NCBI RefSeq assembly: GCF_026013525.1
Contig: NZ_JAPDRA010000005.1
Coordinates: forward strand, 1 to 64,000
Direction: 5' to 3'
DNA: 64,000 bases
From: Sphingomonas canadensis
GTDB taxonomy: Bacteria > Pseudomonadota > Alphaproteobacteria > Sphingomonadales > Sphingomonadaceae
Position 1 is the stretch's first letter; every line of letters begins with the position of its first letter. Of the stretch, positions 49,097 through 58,859 are shown one piece after another. A program made the position numbers and the translations under genes. A model generated the notes under the pieces. The model saw nothing but the letters and a program-made list of their open reading frames with translations, did not search any database and was not told the origin of the DNA.

Positions 49097-50335
49097 ATGA
49101 CCGGCTTGCGGATGCTGCTTGCCTTCGCCGCGCTGACGCTCGGCATCGTTCAGCCGGCCGCGGCGCAACATCGCGATCGCTGGGTGGCGGGCTGGGCCAG
49201 CGCGCAGCAGATCCCGGAGCCGCGCAACGCTATGGCGCCGGAGGACCTGACCGATGCCACGCTGCGCCAGATCGTGCGGATGCAGATCGGCGGGCCGAAG
49301 CTGCGCGTGCGCCTCTCGAACGCCTTCGGCACAGCGCCGCTGCGGATCGGGGCGGCGACCGTCGCCTTCTCCGCGGACAATGCGGGCGCACGGGTGGCCG
49401 CGGGCAGCATCCGCGCGCTGAAATTCAACGGGATGACCGCGGTCACAATCCCCGCCGGCGCGGACTATTGGTCCGATCCGGTCGATCTGCGCGTGGCGGC
49501 GGGGCAGGATGTGGCGGTGACGCTCTATCTGCCCAAGGCGCCGGAACAGCAGACGGGCCACCCGGGATCGCGCGCCACCTCCTGGTATCTCCATGGCGAC
49601 CGGAGCGCCGAGGCGGACCTGCCCGGCGCGACGGGGGTGGACCATTGGTATCTGCTGTCCGGCATCGAGGTGGTGTGCCCGAAGGGCAGCGCCGTGGTGG
49701 TGATGGGCGATTCGATCACCGACGGATCGGGGGTGAAGCCCAACACCAACCTGCGCTGGACCGACGCGCTCCAGCTCCGCCTGCGCGGCGACAAGGCGCT
49801 GACGAACATGGCGGTGCTCAACGCCGGGCTGGGCGGCAACCGCCTGCTGCTCGACGGGCTGGGGCCGAACGCGCTCGCCCGCTTCGATCGCGACGTGCTG
49901 ACCCCGCCCGGGGTCACCCATCTGATCGTGATCGAGGGCGTGAACGACCTGGGCACGCTGACCCGCGACGCGCCCGCTACGCCCGGGGAGCATGCCGCGC
50001 TGGTGGAGCGGATGACCGGCGCGCTGCAGCAGATCGTGGCGCGGGCGCGGGCGCGCGGGATCAAGGTGATCGGCGGCACGATCCTGCCCTATGGCGGCTC
50101 GGGTTATTATCATCCCGATGCGCTGAACGAGGCGGATCGCAAGGCCGTGAACGCCTGGATACGTACCCCGGGCAATTTCGACGCGGTGATCGATTTCGAT
50201 GCGGCCTTGCGCGATCCGGCGAACCCCACGAAACTGCTTCCGGCTTATGACGGCGGCGATGGACTCCATCCTTCGATGGAGGGCTATCGTGCGATGGCCG
50301 CGGCGGTGGATCTGGCGTTGCTGAGGGGCGACTGA
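49097..50335 (+). CDS. Exported SGNH/GDSL hydrolase
   Basis: The 412-residue enzyme begins with a signal peptide (MTGLRMLLAFAALTLGIV, then QPAAAQ). An amino-terminal beta-rich region of about 190 residues precedes the SGNH domain. That domain has the nucleophile S206 in VVMGDSITDGSG, the oxyanion residues in NAGLGGNRLL and VIEGVNDLG, and the catalytic DxxH pair in GGDGLHPSMEG. Such proteins are usually esterases acting on acetylated polysaccharides. The sugar-repressor-like palindrome at 49065-49084 supports a role in polysaccharide use, by inference. Confidence 0.88.
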   Translation: MTGLRMLLAFAALTLGIVQPAAAQHRDRWVAGWASAQQIPEPRNAMAPEDLTDATLRQIVRMQIGGPKLRVRLSNAFGTAPLRIGAATVAFSADNAGARVAAGSIRALKFNGMTAVTIPAGADYWSDPVDLRVAAGQDVAVTLYLPKAPEQQTGHPGSRATSWYLHGDRSAEADLPGATGVDHWYLLSGIEVVCPKGSAVVVMGDSITDGSGVKPNTNLRWTDALQLRLRGDKALTNMAVLNAGLGGNRLLLDGLGPNALARFDRDVLTPPGVTHLIVIEGVNDLGTLTRDAPATPGEHAALVERMTGALQQIVARARARGIKVIGGTILPYGGSGYYHPDALNEADRKAVNAWIRTPGNFDAVIDFDAALRDPANPTKLLPAYDGGDGLHPSMEGYRAMAAAVDLALLRGD

Positions 50336-50400
50336 TCCGGCTTCACCCCGGGTTCATCGCCGTGCGGCTTCGATCGACGGTGGAAGAGAGGGAGACGGGG

Positions 50401-51843
50401 GTGCAGTTGGTTCGATGGCTGGCGGCGCTGGCCGTGCTGGTGCTGGCGCCGGTTCCGCAGGCGATGGCCAAATATGCTGTCCAGGTGACGCTCACCCGCG
50501 CGCCGGAGGGGGACTGGCTGGTCGATTACCGCTTCGTCCGCCGATCGCCCGTGTGGGTGCTGATGCGATCGAACGGCGATCTGGAGGGCAAGCCCTGGCG
50601 CCCGCAGAGCTGGACGGTGGAGACGCCGGGCGTGCGGCTGGATCGCGTGGGCAACCACGACATCCTGGCTTCGGATAGCGGCGCGGCGCTGGATCGCGTG
50701 CGCATCCGCATGCGGCCCTATGTCCGCCCGCTGATGGGCGATTACACCCCGGTGCTGACCTTTTCCGACGGCGGGCTGGCGCTGTTCACCGGCCATTTCC
50801 GTGTGTCCCCGATCGCCAGTCGCGCGGCGGCGGCGGCGCTGCCAATCGATATCGGCAACACCGACGTCGAGGAGGTGAACGAGTATTTCACGCTCAAAGA
50901 TCCGGGCCGCAGCCTGCTGGTGAGCGGGCGCGCCGCCAGCAACAGCGTGGCGATGGCGCTGCGCGGCGACGGGCTGTACGTCTATTCCGGTTCGTCGAAG
51001 GTGATCGAGAATGAGGCGTTCGCGGGGGTCGTCGATCCCGGCCTGCCCGATTGGGTGCGCGGCGAGCTCGACGGATTCACCCCGCGGCTGATGCGGCTCT
51101 ACGCCGACCGGCTGGGCCGCATGCGGCTTGGCAGGCCGATGGCGCTGATCGCGTGGCAGGGCGCGGATCATCCGGGATCGTCGCTGGCGGGCAGCGTGCT
51201 TGAAGCGATGGTGGTGATGCAGATCTCGGGCGAGGAGGTGCTGAAGACCAGCCCGGCGTTGCTTGCCCGGCTGCGCTGGTTCCTGGGGCATGAATCGGCG
51301 CATTTCTGGATGGGCCAGACGGTCAGCTATGCACGGCGCAACGACACCTGGATCACCGAGGGTGCCGCCCAGATCCTGGCGATCCGCGGCACCCAGGCGC
51401 TGGCGGATGATTACGACGCCGATGCCGCGCTTCAGGATGAGCTGGACGCCTGCCTGGCGACGACCGGCGCTGGCGAGCCGCTGGAAAAGGCCGAGGAGCG
51501 TGGCGAGTTCCGCGCACATTATTCGTGCGGCGCGATGCTCTACCTGGCGGCGGAGGCGGCCGAGCGGCGCGCGGACGCCGCGGCCGACGGCTTTCGCTTC
51601 GTCCGCCGCCTGATCGACGACCGGCGCGAGGCTGGAACGGTGGCGGCGGACGATTGGCTCCGGCTGTTCGCTGCCGCATCGGGCGATGCGGCGCTGGCGG
51701 GGGATGTCCGCCGGTTCGTCGAACAGGGCAGCCCAGATCCGCGCGCCTTCTGGAAGCGTCTGTTCGGTGCGGTGGGCGTTGCAGTGGCGGACAAGGGCGA
51801 GGGCCTGCGGCTGGTGAAGCCGGGCGAGGAGGCGAAGGAGTAG
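50401..51843 (+). CDS. Secreted gluzincin-like metallopeptidase, 480 aa
   Basis: GTG 50401, behind AGGGAGACGGG, gives a signal peptide MQLVRWLAALAVLVLAPVPQ then AMA. The zinc site is HESAH at residues 297-301 followed by 18 residues and E320 in WITEGAA, exactly the HExxH-x18-E spacing of M1 and M61 aminopeptidases. The amino-terminal part is beta-rich, as in those families, but no GAMEN exopeptidase motif was seen. It may therefore be an M61-like or divergent peptidase. It follows the SGNH gene by 65 bases on the same strand. Confidence 0.75.
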   Translation: MQLVRWLAALAVLVLAPVPQAMAKYAVQVTLTRAPEGDWLVDYRFVRRSPVWVLMRSNGDLEGKPWRPQSWTVETPGVRLDRVGNHDILASDSGAALDRVRIRMRPYVRPLMGDYTPVLTFSDGGLALFTGHFRVSPIASRAAAAALPIDIGNTDVEEVNEYFTLKDPGRSLLVSGRAASNSVAMALRGDGLYVYSGSSKVIENEAFAGVVDPGLPDWVRGELDGFTPRLMRLYADRLGRMRLGRPMALIAWQGADHPGSSLAGSVLEAMVVMQISGEEVLKTSPALLARLRWFLGHESAHFWMGQTVSYARRNDTWITEGAAQILAIRGTQALADDYDADAALQDELDACLATTGAGEPLEKAEERGEFRAHYSCGAMLYLAAEAAERRADAAADGFRFVRRLIDDRREAGTVAADDWLRLFAAASGDAALAGDVRRFVEQGSPDPRAFWKRLFGAVGVAVADKGEGLRLVKPGEEAKE

Positions 51844-51854
51844 GAAGGCCTTCT

Positions 51855-51878
51855 CCGTTCGCCCAGGGCGTGTCGAAG
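51855..51878. repeat. Single arm of the CCGTTCGCCC...TGTCGAAG repeat
   Basis: CCGTTCGCCCAGGGCGTGTC plus GAAG matches the left arm of the complete unit at 45948 with few differences. It lies in the short gap between the peptidase and the convergent radical SAM gene. No matching right arm is present. Confidence 0.65.
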
Positions 51879-51903
51879 GGCGCATCGCCGCGCGGCCGCT
51901 CCC

Positions 51904-52974
51904 TTAGAACAGCTCCCCCTGCGGCCCGGCGGGCGGGCGGAACAGAACGGTGCGCAGGCGGATGCGATCGCCCTCCAGTCCGTATCGCTTCGCCGCGAGC
52001 TGGAAGCGCGTGTGCATCAGATCGGCCCAGGGGCCTTGCCCCTTCATCCGCGTGAAGAAATCGGGATCATTGTCGCGCCCGCCGCGGATCGAGCGGATCG
52101 TTGCCATCACCTTGCCCGCGCGATCGGGGAAATGTTCCTCCAGCCAGGCGCGGAACAGCGGCGCCACCTCAAACGGCAGGCGCACGGGCAGGAACACCGC
52201 GGCACGCGCCCCGGCTTCGGCCGCGCGTTCCAGGATATGCTCGATCTCATGATCGGTCACCGCCGGCACCACCGGGGCGATGCTGACCAGCACCGGCACG
52301 CCCGCGCCGGCCAGCGCGCGGATCGCACGCAGCCGCTTTTCCGGATGCGGCGCGCGCGGCTCCAGCGTCATCGCGATCTTCGGGTCGAGCGAGGTGACCG
52401 ACACCATCGCCGCCGCCAGCCCCCGCGCGGCCATCGGCCCGATCAGGTCCAGGTCGCGCGTAACCCGGTCCGATTTGGTGGTGATGGTGAAGGGGTGGCT
52501 GGTCTCCGCCAGAACCTCCAGGCAGGCGCGGGTGATCCGCCACGTGCCCTCGATCGGCTGATAGGGATCGGTGTTGGTGCCGAAGGCGATCGGGCGGCAG
52601 GCATAGCCCCGCTTCGCCAGCTCGGCGCGAAGCAGCGCGGGCGCATCGGGCTTGGCGAACAGCCGCGTCTCGAAATCCAGCCCGGGCGACAGGTCATGAT
52701 AGGCGTGCGTCGGCCGCGCGAAGCAATAGATGCAGCCATGCTCGCACCCGCGATAGGGGTTGATCGAACGATCGAAGCCCACGTCGGGCGATGCGTTGCG
52801 GGTGATGATCGTCCGCGGCTTCTCGATCGCAACGGTGGTGCGCAGCGGGGCGGGAGCGCCGTCAATGACCGTGCGCGCGTCCAGCCAGTCGCCGTCCTCC
52901 TCGCGCGCGGGCAGGTTGAAGCGCGCGCTCGAATCGTTGCGGGTGGCGCCGCGCACGGGCCGGTTCTTCGCCAT
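51904..52974 (-). CDS. Radical SAM protein, PA0069/Rv2578c-like
   Basis: The 356-residue protein carries the radical SAM cluster motif C77-x3-C81-x2-C84 within INPYRGCEHGCIYCFARPTH. This, together with TIITRNASPDVGFDRSINPY before it, is typical of the PA0069 family related to spore photoproduct lyase. Further motifs are FGTNTDPYQPIEG, FTITTKSDRVTRDLDL and IAPVVPAVTDHEIEHIL. The reaction is not established for this family. A DNA-repair link is only a suggestion. It stands alone, divergent from the VOC gene. Confidence 0.88.
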   Translation of the reverse strand: MAKNRPVRGATRNDSSARFNLPAREEDGDWLDARTVIDGAPAPLRTTVAIEKPRTIITRNASPDVGFDRSINPYRGCEHGCIYCFARPTHAYHDLSPGLDFETRLFAKPDAPALLRAELAKRGYACRPIAFGTNTDPYQPIEGTWRITRACLEVLAETSHPFTITTKSDRVTRDLDLIGPMAARGLAAAMVSVTSLDPKIAMTLEPRAPHPEKRLRAIRALAGAGVPVLVSIAPVVPAVTDHEIEHILERAAEAGARAAVFLPVRLPFEVAPLFRAWLEEHFPDRAGKVMATIRSIRGGRDNDPDFFTRMKGQGPWADLMHTRFQLAAKRYGLEGDRIRLRTVLFRPPAGPQGELF

Positions 52975-53029
52975 TGCCCCAGTCTAGGCGGACATGTAGA
53001 ACATAGCAAGAACATCAAGGAGCGAAGCG

Positions 53030-53380
53030 ATGCGCATCAGCTATGTCGAGCTGCCGGTGAAGGACGTTGCCGCAGCGCGCGATTTCTATGCCGGAGCGTT
53101 CGGCTGGAGCCTTACCGATTTCGGCCCGGACTATGCCGCGACCACCACCGGCGACGTCGACCTGGGGCTGAACGGCAGCGAGGATCATCCGATCCCCTGT
53201 GTCCTGCCCATCGTGGAGGTGAAGGCGGATCTGGAAGGCGCGCTGGATCGCGTCGTGGCGGCGGGCGGCACGATCACGGTGCCGGTCTTCGCCTTCCCGG
53301 GCGGGCGCCGCTTCCATTTCCGCGATCCGGCGGGGAACGACATGGGCGTGTTCATCGTGGAGCAGGAAGCCGCCGGTTGA
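53030..53380 (+). CDS. VOC-superfamily (glyoxalase-like) protein, 116 aa
   Basis: The small protein has one pair of beta-alpha-beta-beta-beta units: ISYVELPVKDVAAARDFYAG, FGWSLTDFGPDYAATTTG, then ITVPVFAFPGGRRFHFRDPA and GNDMGVFIVEQ. This matches VOC proteins of the YP_-type lyase/dioxygenase-like group, which dimerise to form the site. GGAGCGAAGCG precedes the ATG. The substrate is unknown. Confidence 0.85.
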   Translation: MRISYVELPVKDVAAARDFYAGAFGWSLTDFGPDYAATTTGDVDLGLNGSEDHPIPCVLPIVEVKADLEGALDRVVAAGGTITVPVFAFPGGRRFHFRDPAGNDMGVFIVEQEAAG

Positions 53381-53444
53381 TCCGTTTGCCCGGGCCGCAG
53401 CCATGCTATCCTGCGGCCCCGGGACTCGGGGGAGGGGGGAAGGC

Positions 53445-53942
53445 ATGAAGTCACGTTCGATCGTTCTCGCCGCGGCGCTGGCGGTGCTCCCGGCGGCACC
53501 CGCGCTGGCGCAGGCCAAGATGGTGGACCTCACCGATCCGATGAACGTCGCCATGGCGCTGGAGGATGCCGGATATGATGCGGAGGTGAAGACCAGCGAG
53601 AAGGGCAGCCCCTATATCGTCAGCCATGCCAATGGATCGGAGTTCATCATCCGCCTCTATGGCTGCGAGGAGCAGATCAAATGCACCTCGCTGGAATTCT
53701 TCAGCCGCTGGGAGCCGCAGCCCTGGTTCACCGCGGAGCTGGCGAACGAATGGAACAGCTCGAAACGCTTCATGTTCGTATCGGTGAACGAGAAGGGCGA
53801 GCTGATGCAATCGATGGACCTGCCGGGCAGCGGCCCGGTGAGCTTCGATTATTTCGCCGACGCGCTCGACTGGTACGTCACGATCGACGGCCAGTTCAAC
53901 GAATGGCTGGAGGCCCGCGAGCCGGACAAGAAGACCAAATAG
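53445..53942 (+). CDS. Exported YbjN-domain protein, 165 aa
   Basis: From ATG 53445 the signal peptide is MKSRSIVLAAALAVLPAAPA then LAQA. The mature part, with DLTDPMNVAMALEDAGYDAE, FIIRLYGCEEQIKCTSLEFF and ANEWNSSKRFMFVSVNEKGE, matches the YbjN domain, a fold shared with type III secretion chaperones. A role in stress or surface functions has been suggested for YbjN, but the biochemical activity is unknown. The two cysteines (GCEEQIKC) could form a disulfide. Confidence 0.85.
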   Translation: MKSRSIVLAAALAVLPAAPALAQAKMVDLTDPMNVAMALEDAGYDAEVKTSEKGSPYIVSHANGSEFIIRLYGCEEQIKCTSLEFFSRWEPQPWFTAELANEWNSSKRFMFVSVNEKGELMQSMDLPGSGPVSFDYFADALDWYVTIDGQFNEWLEAREPDKKTK

Positions 53943-54010
53943 CGGGCGGGACGGCCAAACAGGTTCGCGGCATTGCGTGCCTGTTTGGCCGCGCCGCGGG
54001 GCAGGGCCGC

Positions 54011-54538
54011 CTATCGCTCGCGCAGGCGGGGCATCAGCTCCACGAAGTTGCAGGGCCGGTGGCGGATGTCGAGCTGGCTGGCCAATATGCCGTCCCACCC
54101 GTCCTTCACCGCGCCCGTCGATCCCGGCAGCGCGAACAGATAGGTGCCCCGCGCCACCCCCGCGCAGGCGCGCGACTGGATGGTGGAGGTGCCGATCTTG
54201 GCATAGCTGAGCCAGCGGAACAGCTCGCCGAAGCCGGGGATCTCCTTTTCCCACACACGCGCGAACGCCTCGGGCGTCACGTCGCGCCCGGTCACGCCGG
54301 TGCCGCCGGTGGTGATCACGCAATCCACCTCCGGATCGTCGATCCATTCCTGGAGCTGGCGGACGATCGCGTCGGCGTCGTCATGGATCAGCGCGCGCGC
54401 GGCCAGCTCGTGCCCGGCCTCGCCCAGCCGCGCGACCAGCGTGTCGCCCGAACGATCGTCGGCGAGCGTCCTGCTGTCGGAGATGGTGAGCACCGCGATC
54501 CGGACGGGCCGGAAGGCGATGCTTTCGTCAATCGGCAC
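54011..54538 (-). CDS. moaB: MoaB-type molybdenum cofactor protein
   Basis: MoaB/MogA proteins adenylate molybdopterin before metal insertion. The GTG at 54538 gives 175 residues, beginning [20 protein letters not shown]. Conserved segments are [49 protein letters not shown] and [18 protein letters not shown]. The start lies eight bases inside the end of slt, so the genes are coupled. A longer frame from 54577 would add 13 Pro/Arg-rich residues and is not used. Confidence 0.92.
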   Translation of the reverse strand: MPIDESIAFRPVRIAVLTISDSRTLADDRSGDTLVARLGEAGHELAARALIHDDADAIVRQLQEWIDDPEVDCVITTGGTGVTGRDVTPEAFARVWEKEIPGFGELFRWLSYAKIGTSTIQSRACAGVARGTYLFALPGSTGAVKDGWDGILASQLDIRHRPCNFVELMPRLRER

Positions 54539-56348
54539 GATTGGCGGGGGCGGGCGCGGGGATGACCGGGCCACCACCGCCGCCGACGCGCACCGCCGTG
54601 TCGCCGGGCAGCCCCGGGAAGCGCGGCCACAGGCCCTGCACCAGCGCCTCGCGGCTCACCGACTGGCGGCCCTCCTGCAGCTCGTACATCCAATAGTTGC
54701 GCAGCACGGTCATCACATAGCCGCGCGTCTCCCAATAGGGGATGCTTTCGATATAGAGCAGCGGATCGCCGTTATCGCGGATCTGGGTGTTCCAGTTGGA
54801 AACCGGCGAGGGGCCGGCGTTGTACGATGCGATCACCTTGGGCAGCAGCCCCTGGGTCAGCGGCGAATCGCGCATCTGCTCCAGATAGGACTGGCCGATC
54901 TCCATGTTCACCGCGGGCTTGATCAGGTCGGAGCTGGCATAGGTCACGCCCTTGCGCCGGCCCACGTCGGTGGCGGCGCCCAGCTTGACCTGCATCAGCC
55001 CCATCGCGCCGGCCGCGCTCTTGATCTCGGCGTTGAAGCGCGATTCCTGGAGCGTATGCGCGAACACCAGCGCACGATCGACGCGCCAGCCGCCCGCGGG
55101 CGCCCAGTTCGGCGCCGGATAGCGCGCCTCGATCACCGGCTGCGCGCCCGCCGGCCCGTTATGCGACAGCCACAGCGCGGTCGTGGGCAGGCTCAGCCGG
55201 CTCGCGAGCCGTGCCAGCGCCTTGTGCTGGGCGGTGTTGCACAGTCGGGCCTGATGGCGCAGCAGCTCGTCGGCAAGCTGCGTCTCGCCGATCTCGATCA
55301 GCGCGGCGGCGGCGCGGACGTTGGGCAGCCGGGCCAGCACCTGCCAGTCCTCGGCCAGGAAGGTCTCGCCGTCCTCGCCGCGATCGGCGATGCCCAGCGC
55401 CTGCCGCGCGAGCAGGCCGTAGAAGGTTTCCGAATAGACCGACGCGGCCTTCAGGTTCGCCTGCACGCTTTCGGGGCGGCCGCACGCCATGTCCGCGCGC
55501 GACGCCCAATAGAGGCCGGCGGCGCGGATGTCGCTGTCGCCGCCGCGGCGGCCGACCGACGCGAAGGCGGCGCGCGCCGTCTCGCAATCCTGCTGGCGCC
55601 AGGCGGCCAGGCCCTGCACCCAATCGCCCTGCGCGGCCCATTCGCCGCTGCCGGCCTGCGCCTTGGCGGCCATGCGGCGCGCGTTGGCGTCATCGCCGGA
55701 GACGTAATAGATCCATGCGACCTTCTGTTGCCATTCGGTCAGCGCGTCGCTGGTCAGATCCGGGCCGAACCGGTCCACCAGCGCCTCGGCGGCGGGGCCG
55801 TTGTCGGACTTGACGTGCGGCTGGATCGCCAGCGCGATCTCGGTCGCGGCGCTATCGCTCTTCACCGAGCGCAGGCGCTGGCGCGTCGGCGACGACCCGA
55901 GCCAGCTCAGCCGCTGGAGCGCGGGAAGCTGCGGCATGCTCACTGCGCCGCGGCCCTGCGCCATCTTGAGGAGCTGGGCCGCCTGCGGCAGCTCCGGCGC
56001 CTCGCGCAGCAGGACCACCAGCGGGTCCAGCTCGACGCGCGGCGAACCCTTGGCGGTGTACAGCTCGGCGCGGGCGAAGGCGTGCAGCGGCCCGGCCTTC
56101 ATCGCGTCCAGCCTGGCGCGCGCCTCGTCCCAGCGCTGGCCGCGGATCGCGGCGAAGATCGCGCGATAGGCGGTGCGCTGCTCGGCGGTTAGCTGATCGG
56201 GAACGCCATCGCCGTCGCGCATCGCGGCGGGAACGGCGGAGGCCCCGGTGCCCGCCGGGCGGTCACCCGCGTCGCCCCCATCGGCAAAGGCCGGGGCGGA
56301 AACGGGAAGCGCGACGAGCGCGGCAGCAAGAAGGATACGCAAGCTCAC
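54528..56348 (-). CDS. slt: Soluble lytic murein transglycosylase
   Basis: The enzyme cuts glycan strands to 1,6-anhydro products in the periplasm. The 606-residue protein has a signal peptide ([20 protein letters not shown]), a long alpha-superhelical region of TPR-like repeats, and a carboxy-terminal lysozyme-like domain. The catalytic glutamate is E435 in [12 protein letters not shown], followed by [11 protein letters not shown] and IASYNAGP. This layout fits Slt family 1A. The start is GTG, sharing bases with the upstream stop (GTGA). The tail is Gly/Pro-rich. Confidence 0.93.
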   Translation of the reverse strand: MSLRILLAAALVALPVSAPAFADGGDAGDRPAGTGASAVPAAMRDGDGVPDQLTAEQRTAYRAIFAAIRGQRWDEARARLDAMKAGPLHAFARAELYTAKGSPRVELDPLVVLLREAPELPQAAQLLKMAQGRGAVSMPQLPALQRLSWLGSSPTRQRLRSVKSDSAATEIALAIQPHVKSDNGPAAEALVDRFGPDLTSDALTEWQQKVAWIYYVSGDDANARRMAAKAQAGSGEWAAQGDWVQGLAAWRQQDCETARAAFASVGRRGGDSDIRAAGLYWASRADMACGRPESVQANLKAASVYSETFYGLLARQALGIADRGEDGETFLAEDWQVLARLPNVRAAAALIEIGETQLADELLRHQARLCNTAQHKALARLASRLSLPTTALWLSHNGPAGAQPVIEARYPAPNWAPAGGWRVDRALVFAHTLQESRFNAEIKSAAGAMGLMQVKLGAATDVGRRKGVTYASSDLIKPAVNMEIGQSYLEQMRDSPLTQGLLPKVIASYNAGPSPVSNWNTQIRDNGDPLLYIESIPYWETRGYVMTVLRNYWMYELQEGRQSVSREALVQGLWPRFPGLPGDTAVRVGGGGGPVIPAPAPANRAD

Positions 56349-57091
56349 AGGCTGGTCCCCCGATAAAACGGCAATATGCGGTTCCAGGCAGTCGCCTTCG
56401 CCGACGGCTGCTCCAGCAGGAAACGGAGCGCGTCGATCGCGACGACCTCCATATTTCCGCCTGGTTGGTTAATGTCACATCCGGCATTTCCGAACTCTGA
56501 ACCGTTCGTCGTGTCAAATACACGCTTCGTCGCCGAGCCGATCAGCAGCAGCCGTTGCGGCGCGACCAGCGACACATGATGGCGTGCCAGCCGGGCAAGC
56601 CGGGCCGCGTCCGCGCCCGCGATCGTGCCGGTGACGGGCCGCGCGGTGGCCAGCGAGGCGCGATAGACGCCCGCGCGCGATTCGCCGATCGCCGCCAGCA
56701 TCGCATCGAGCAGCCGGCCGGAGCGTCCGGACATCAGCTCGCCCGCATCGGCATCGCCTTCCTCGGGCATGTCGGTGAGGATCATCAGGCCGCCGGGCGT
56801 GCCCGCGGGCGGCACCACCGGCGCCATCCATCCGGCCTCCGGCGCATCGGGGCCGAGCCGCCAGGCGACGAAGGCGTCGAGCGTGTCCGGCAGGACTTCG
56901 GCCGGGGCTGCCGCTACGGCATCGGCGGCCGCTTCGGCGGCGGCGGGAGACTTCGGCGGGGCGGTGCGGGCCAGCCAGTCGCGCGGCGCATCCTCGACGA
57001 GCGTGTCCACGCCCGCCTCGCGCCACCAATCGAGCGCGCTTGCGATGCCTGTCTGCCAGTCGCTTGCCAGTTCCCGCCCCATGCGTTCCAT
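56345..57091 (-). CDS. Uracil-DNA glycosylase-fold protein with degenerate motifs
   Basis: The 248-residue product aligns by eye with type 4/5 uracil-DNA glycosylases. LMILTDMPEEGDADAGELMS plus GRSGRLLDAMLAAIG corresponds to the GEAPGxxED..G.PFVG.AG..LD motif. QRLLLIGSATKRVFD corresponds to LLLGATAA, and VVAIDALRFLLEQPSAKATA to the HPxxLLRxPxxK segment. The active-site GE is TD, the late-motif histidine is absent, and the four iron-sulfur cysteines are missing (only one Cys). It is probably a diverged or inactive relative. An Ala-rich linker lies near residues 50-70. It is coupled to slt. Confidence 0.7.
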   Translation of the reverse strand: MERMGRELASDWQTGIASALDWWREAGVDTLVEDAPRDWLARTAPPKSPAAAEAAADAVAAAPAEVLPDTLDAFVAWRLGPDAPEAGWMAPVVPPAGTPGGLMILTDMPEEGDADAGELMSGRSGRLLDAMLAAIGESRAGVYRASLATARPVTGTIAGADAARLARLARHHVSLVAPQRLLLIGSATKRVFDTTNGSEFGNAGCDINQPGGNMEVVAIDALRFLLEQPSAKATAWNRILPFYRGTSL

Positions 57092-57209
57092 AGGGTCCTG
57101 CCTTGACGCCGCGGTCAATCTGCCGCCATCGACGCAGAGACAAGACGAGGCGCACGCACGACGACTGGGCGCGTGGCGTCCCGGTACGAGACGGAGCACG
57201 GAGGCGTTA

Positions 57210-58859
57210 ATGAGCGAACGGGAGTCGATGCCCTATGACGTGGTGATCGTGGGGGCCGGCCCTGCGGGCCTGTCCGCGGCGATTCGCCTGAAGCAGCTCG
57301 CGGCCGAATCGGGCGACGAACGGTCGGTCTGCATCCTCGAAAAGGGTTCGGAGGTTGGCGCGCACATCCTGTCCGGCGCGGTGGTCGATCCGCGCGCGCT
57401 GGACGAGCTGATGCCCGATTGGCGCGACGATTGCCCGCTGGCGCGTACCCCGGTGACGGAGAACCACCATTGGGTGCTCAGCGCGTCCGGCCATTCGGCG
57501 ATGCCCGAGTTCCTGACGCCGCCCTATCTGCACAACAAGGGCACTTATACCGGCAGCCTGGGCAATTTGTGCCGCTGGCTGGCGGACAAGGCGCAGGAGC
57601 TGGGGGTGGAGATCTTCCCCGGCTTCGCCGCCGCGGAGATCCTCTACAACGACGACGGCAGCGTGAAGGGCGTCGCCACCGGCGACATGGGCGTCGCGCG
57701 CGACGGCAGCCACAAGCCCGATTACCAGCCGGGCCTGGAGCTGCACGCCAAATACACCTTCTTTGCAGAGGGCGCGCGCGGGCACCTGACCAAGCAGCTC
57801 GTCAAGCAGTTCGCGCTCGACGCCGAATCGCAGCCGCAGGTCTATGGCATCGGCCTGAAGGAGCTGTGGGACATCGATCCGGCCAAGCATGTGCCGGGCC
57901 GCGTGATCCACACCCAGGGCTGGCCGCTGGACGACGACACCAACGGCGGCGGGTTCCTCTATCACCAGGCGGATGGCCAGGTGGCGCTCGGCTTCGTGGT
58001 GTGGCTCGATTACGCCAACCCGTGGCTCTCGCCCTTCCACGAGCTTCAGCGGTGGAAGACGCATCCGGAGATCCGCAAGATCCTGGAGGGCGGCAAGCGT
58101 GTGGCCTATGGCGCGCGGGCGATCAGCGACGGGGGCTTCCAGTCGGTGCCCAAGCTGGTGTTCCCCGGCGGCGCGCTGATCGGCGATAGCGCGGGATTCC
58201 TCAACGTGCCGCGCATCAAGGGCACGCACCTGGCGATGAAGAGCGGCATGCTGGCGGCCGAAGCGGCGTTCGGCGCGGTGAAGGCGGGCCGCGAGGCGGA
58301 CGCGCTCCATGCCTATCCGGAAGCCTATGAGGCGAGCTGGATGTACAAGGAGCTGCGCGGCGTGCGGAACGTGGTGCCGCTCGTGAAGAAGTTCGGCGCG
58401 GCCTGGGGCACGGCGCTGGCGGGCATGTCGATGTGGTCGGAGCTGCTGGGGCTGCGCTGGCCGTTCACGATGAAGCACAAGCCCGACTACAGCTATATGC
58501 ACCGCGCGGCCGAGGCGAAGCCGATCGACTATCCCAAGCCCGACGGCGTGATCAGCTTCGACAAGCTCTCCTCGGTGTTCCTCTCGAACACCAACCATGA
58601 GGAGGATCAGCCGGTCCACCTGCGGCTCACCGATCCCGATGTGCCGATCAAGGTCAATCTGCCGTTGTACGCGGAGCCCGCGCAGCGATATTGTCCGGCG
58701 GGCGTGTACGAAGTGGTGGGCGAGGGCGACGAGGCGCGCTTCCAGATCAACGCCCAGAACTGCGTCCACTGCAAGACATGCGACATCAAGGATCCGTCCC
58801 AGAACATCACCTGGGTGGTTCCGGAAGGCGGCGGAGGTCCCAATTATCCCAACATGTAA
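57210..58859 (+). CDS. etfQO: Electron transfer flavoprotein-ubiquinone oxidoreductase
   Basis: This inner-membrane enzyme passes electrons from fatty acid and amino acid dehydrogenases, via ETF, to ubiquinone. The 549-residue protein has the FAD motif VVIVGAGPAGLSAAIRLKQL, the ubiquinone-binding hydrophobic part with VPRIKGTHLAMKSGMLAAEA, and a carboxy-terminal [4Fe-4S] site with C495 (RYCPAGVYE) and C518, C521 and C524 (NCVHCKTCD). The tail GGGGPNYPNM is typical. It is divergent from the udg-like gene and overlaps the start region of the TPR gene. Confidence 0.97.
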   Translation: MSERESMPYDVVIVGAGPAGLSAAIRLKQLAAESGDERSVCILEKGSEVGAHILSGAVVDPRALDELMPDWRDDCPLARTPVTENHHWVLSASGHSAMPEFLTPPYLHNKGTYTGSLGNLCRWLADKAQELGVEIFPGFAAAEILYNDDGSVKGVATGDMGVARDGSHKPDYQPGLELHAKYTFFAEGARGHLTKQLVKQFALDAESQPQVYGIGLKELWDIDPAKHVPGRVIHTQGWPLDDDTNGGGFLYHQADGQVALGFVVWLDYANPWLSPFHELQRWKTHPEIRKILEGGKRVAYGARAISDGGFQSVPKLVFPGGALIGDSAGFLNVPRIKGTHLAMKSGMLAAEAAFGAVKAGREADALHAYPEAYEASWMYKELRGVRNVVPLVKKFGAAWGTALAGMSMWSELLGLRWPFTMKHKPDYSYMHRAAEAKPIDYPKPDGVISFDKLSSVFLSNTNHEEDQPVHLRLTDPDVPIKVNLPLYAEPAQRYCPAGVYEVVGEGDEARFQINAQNCVHCKTCDIKDPSQNITWVVPEGGGGPNYPNM

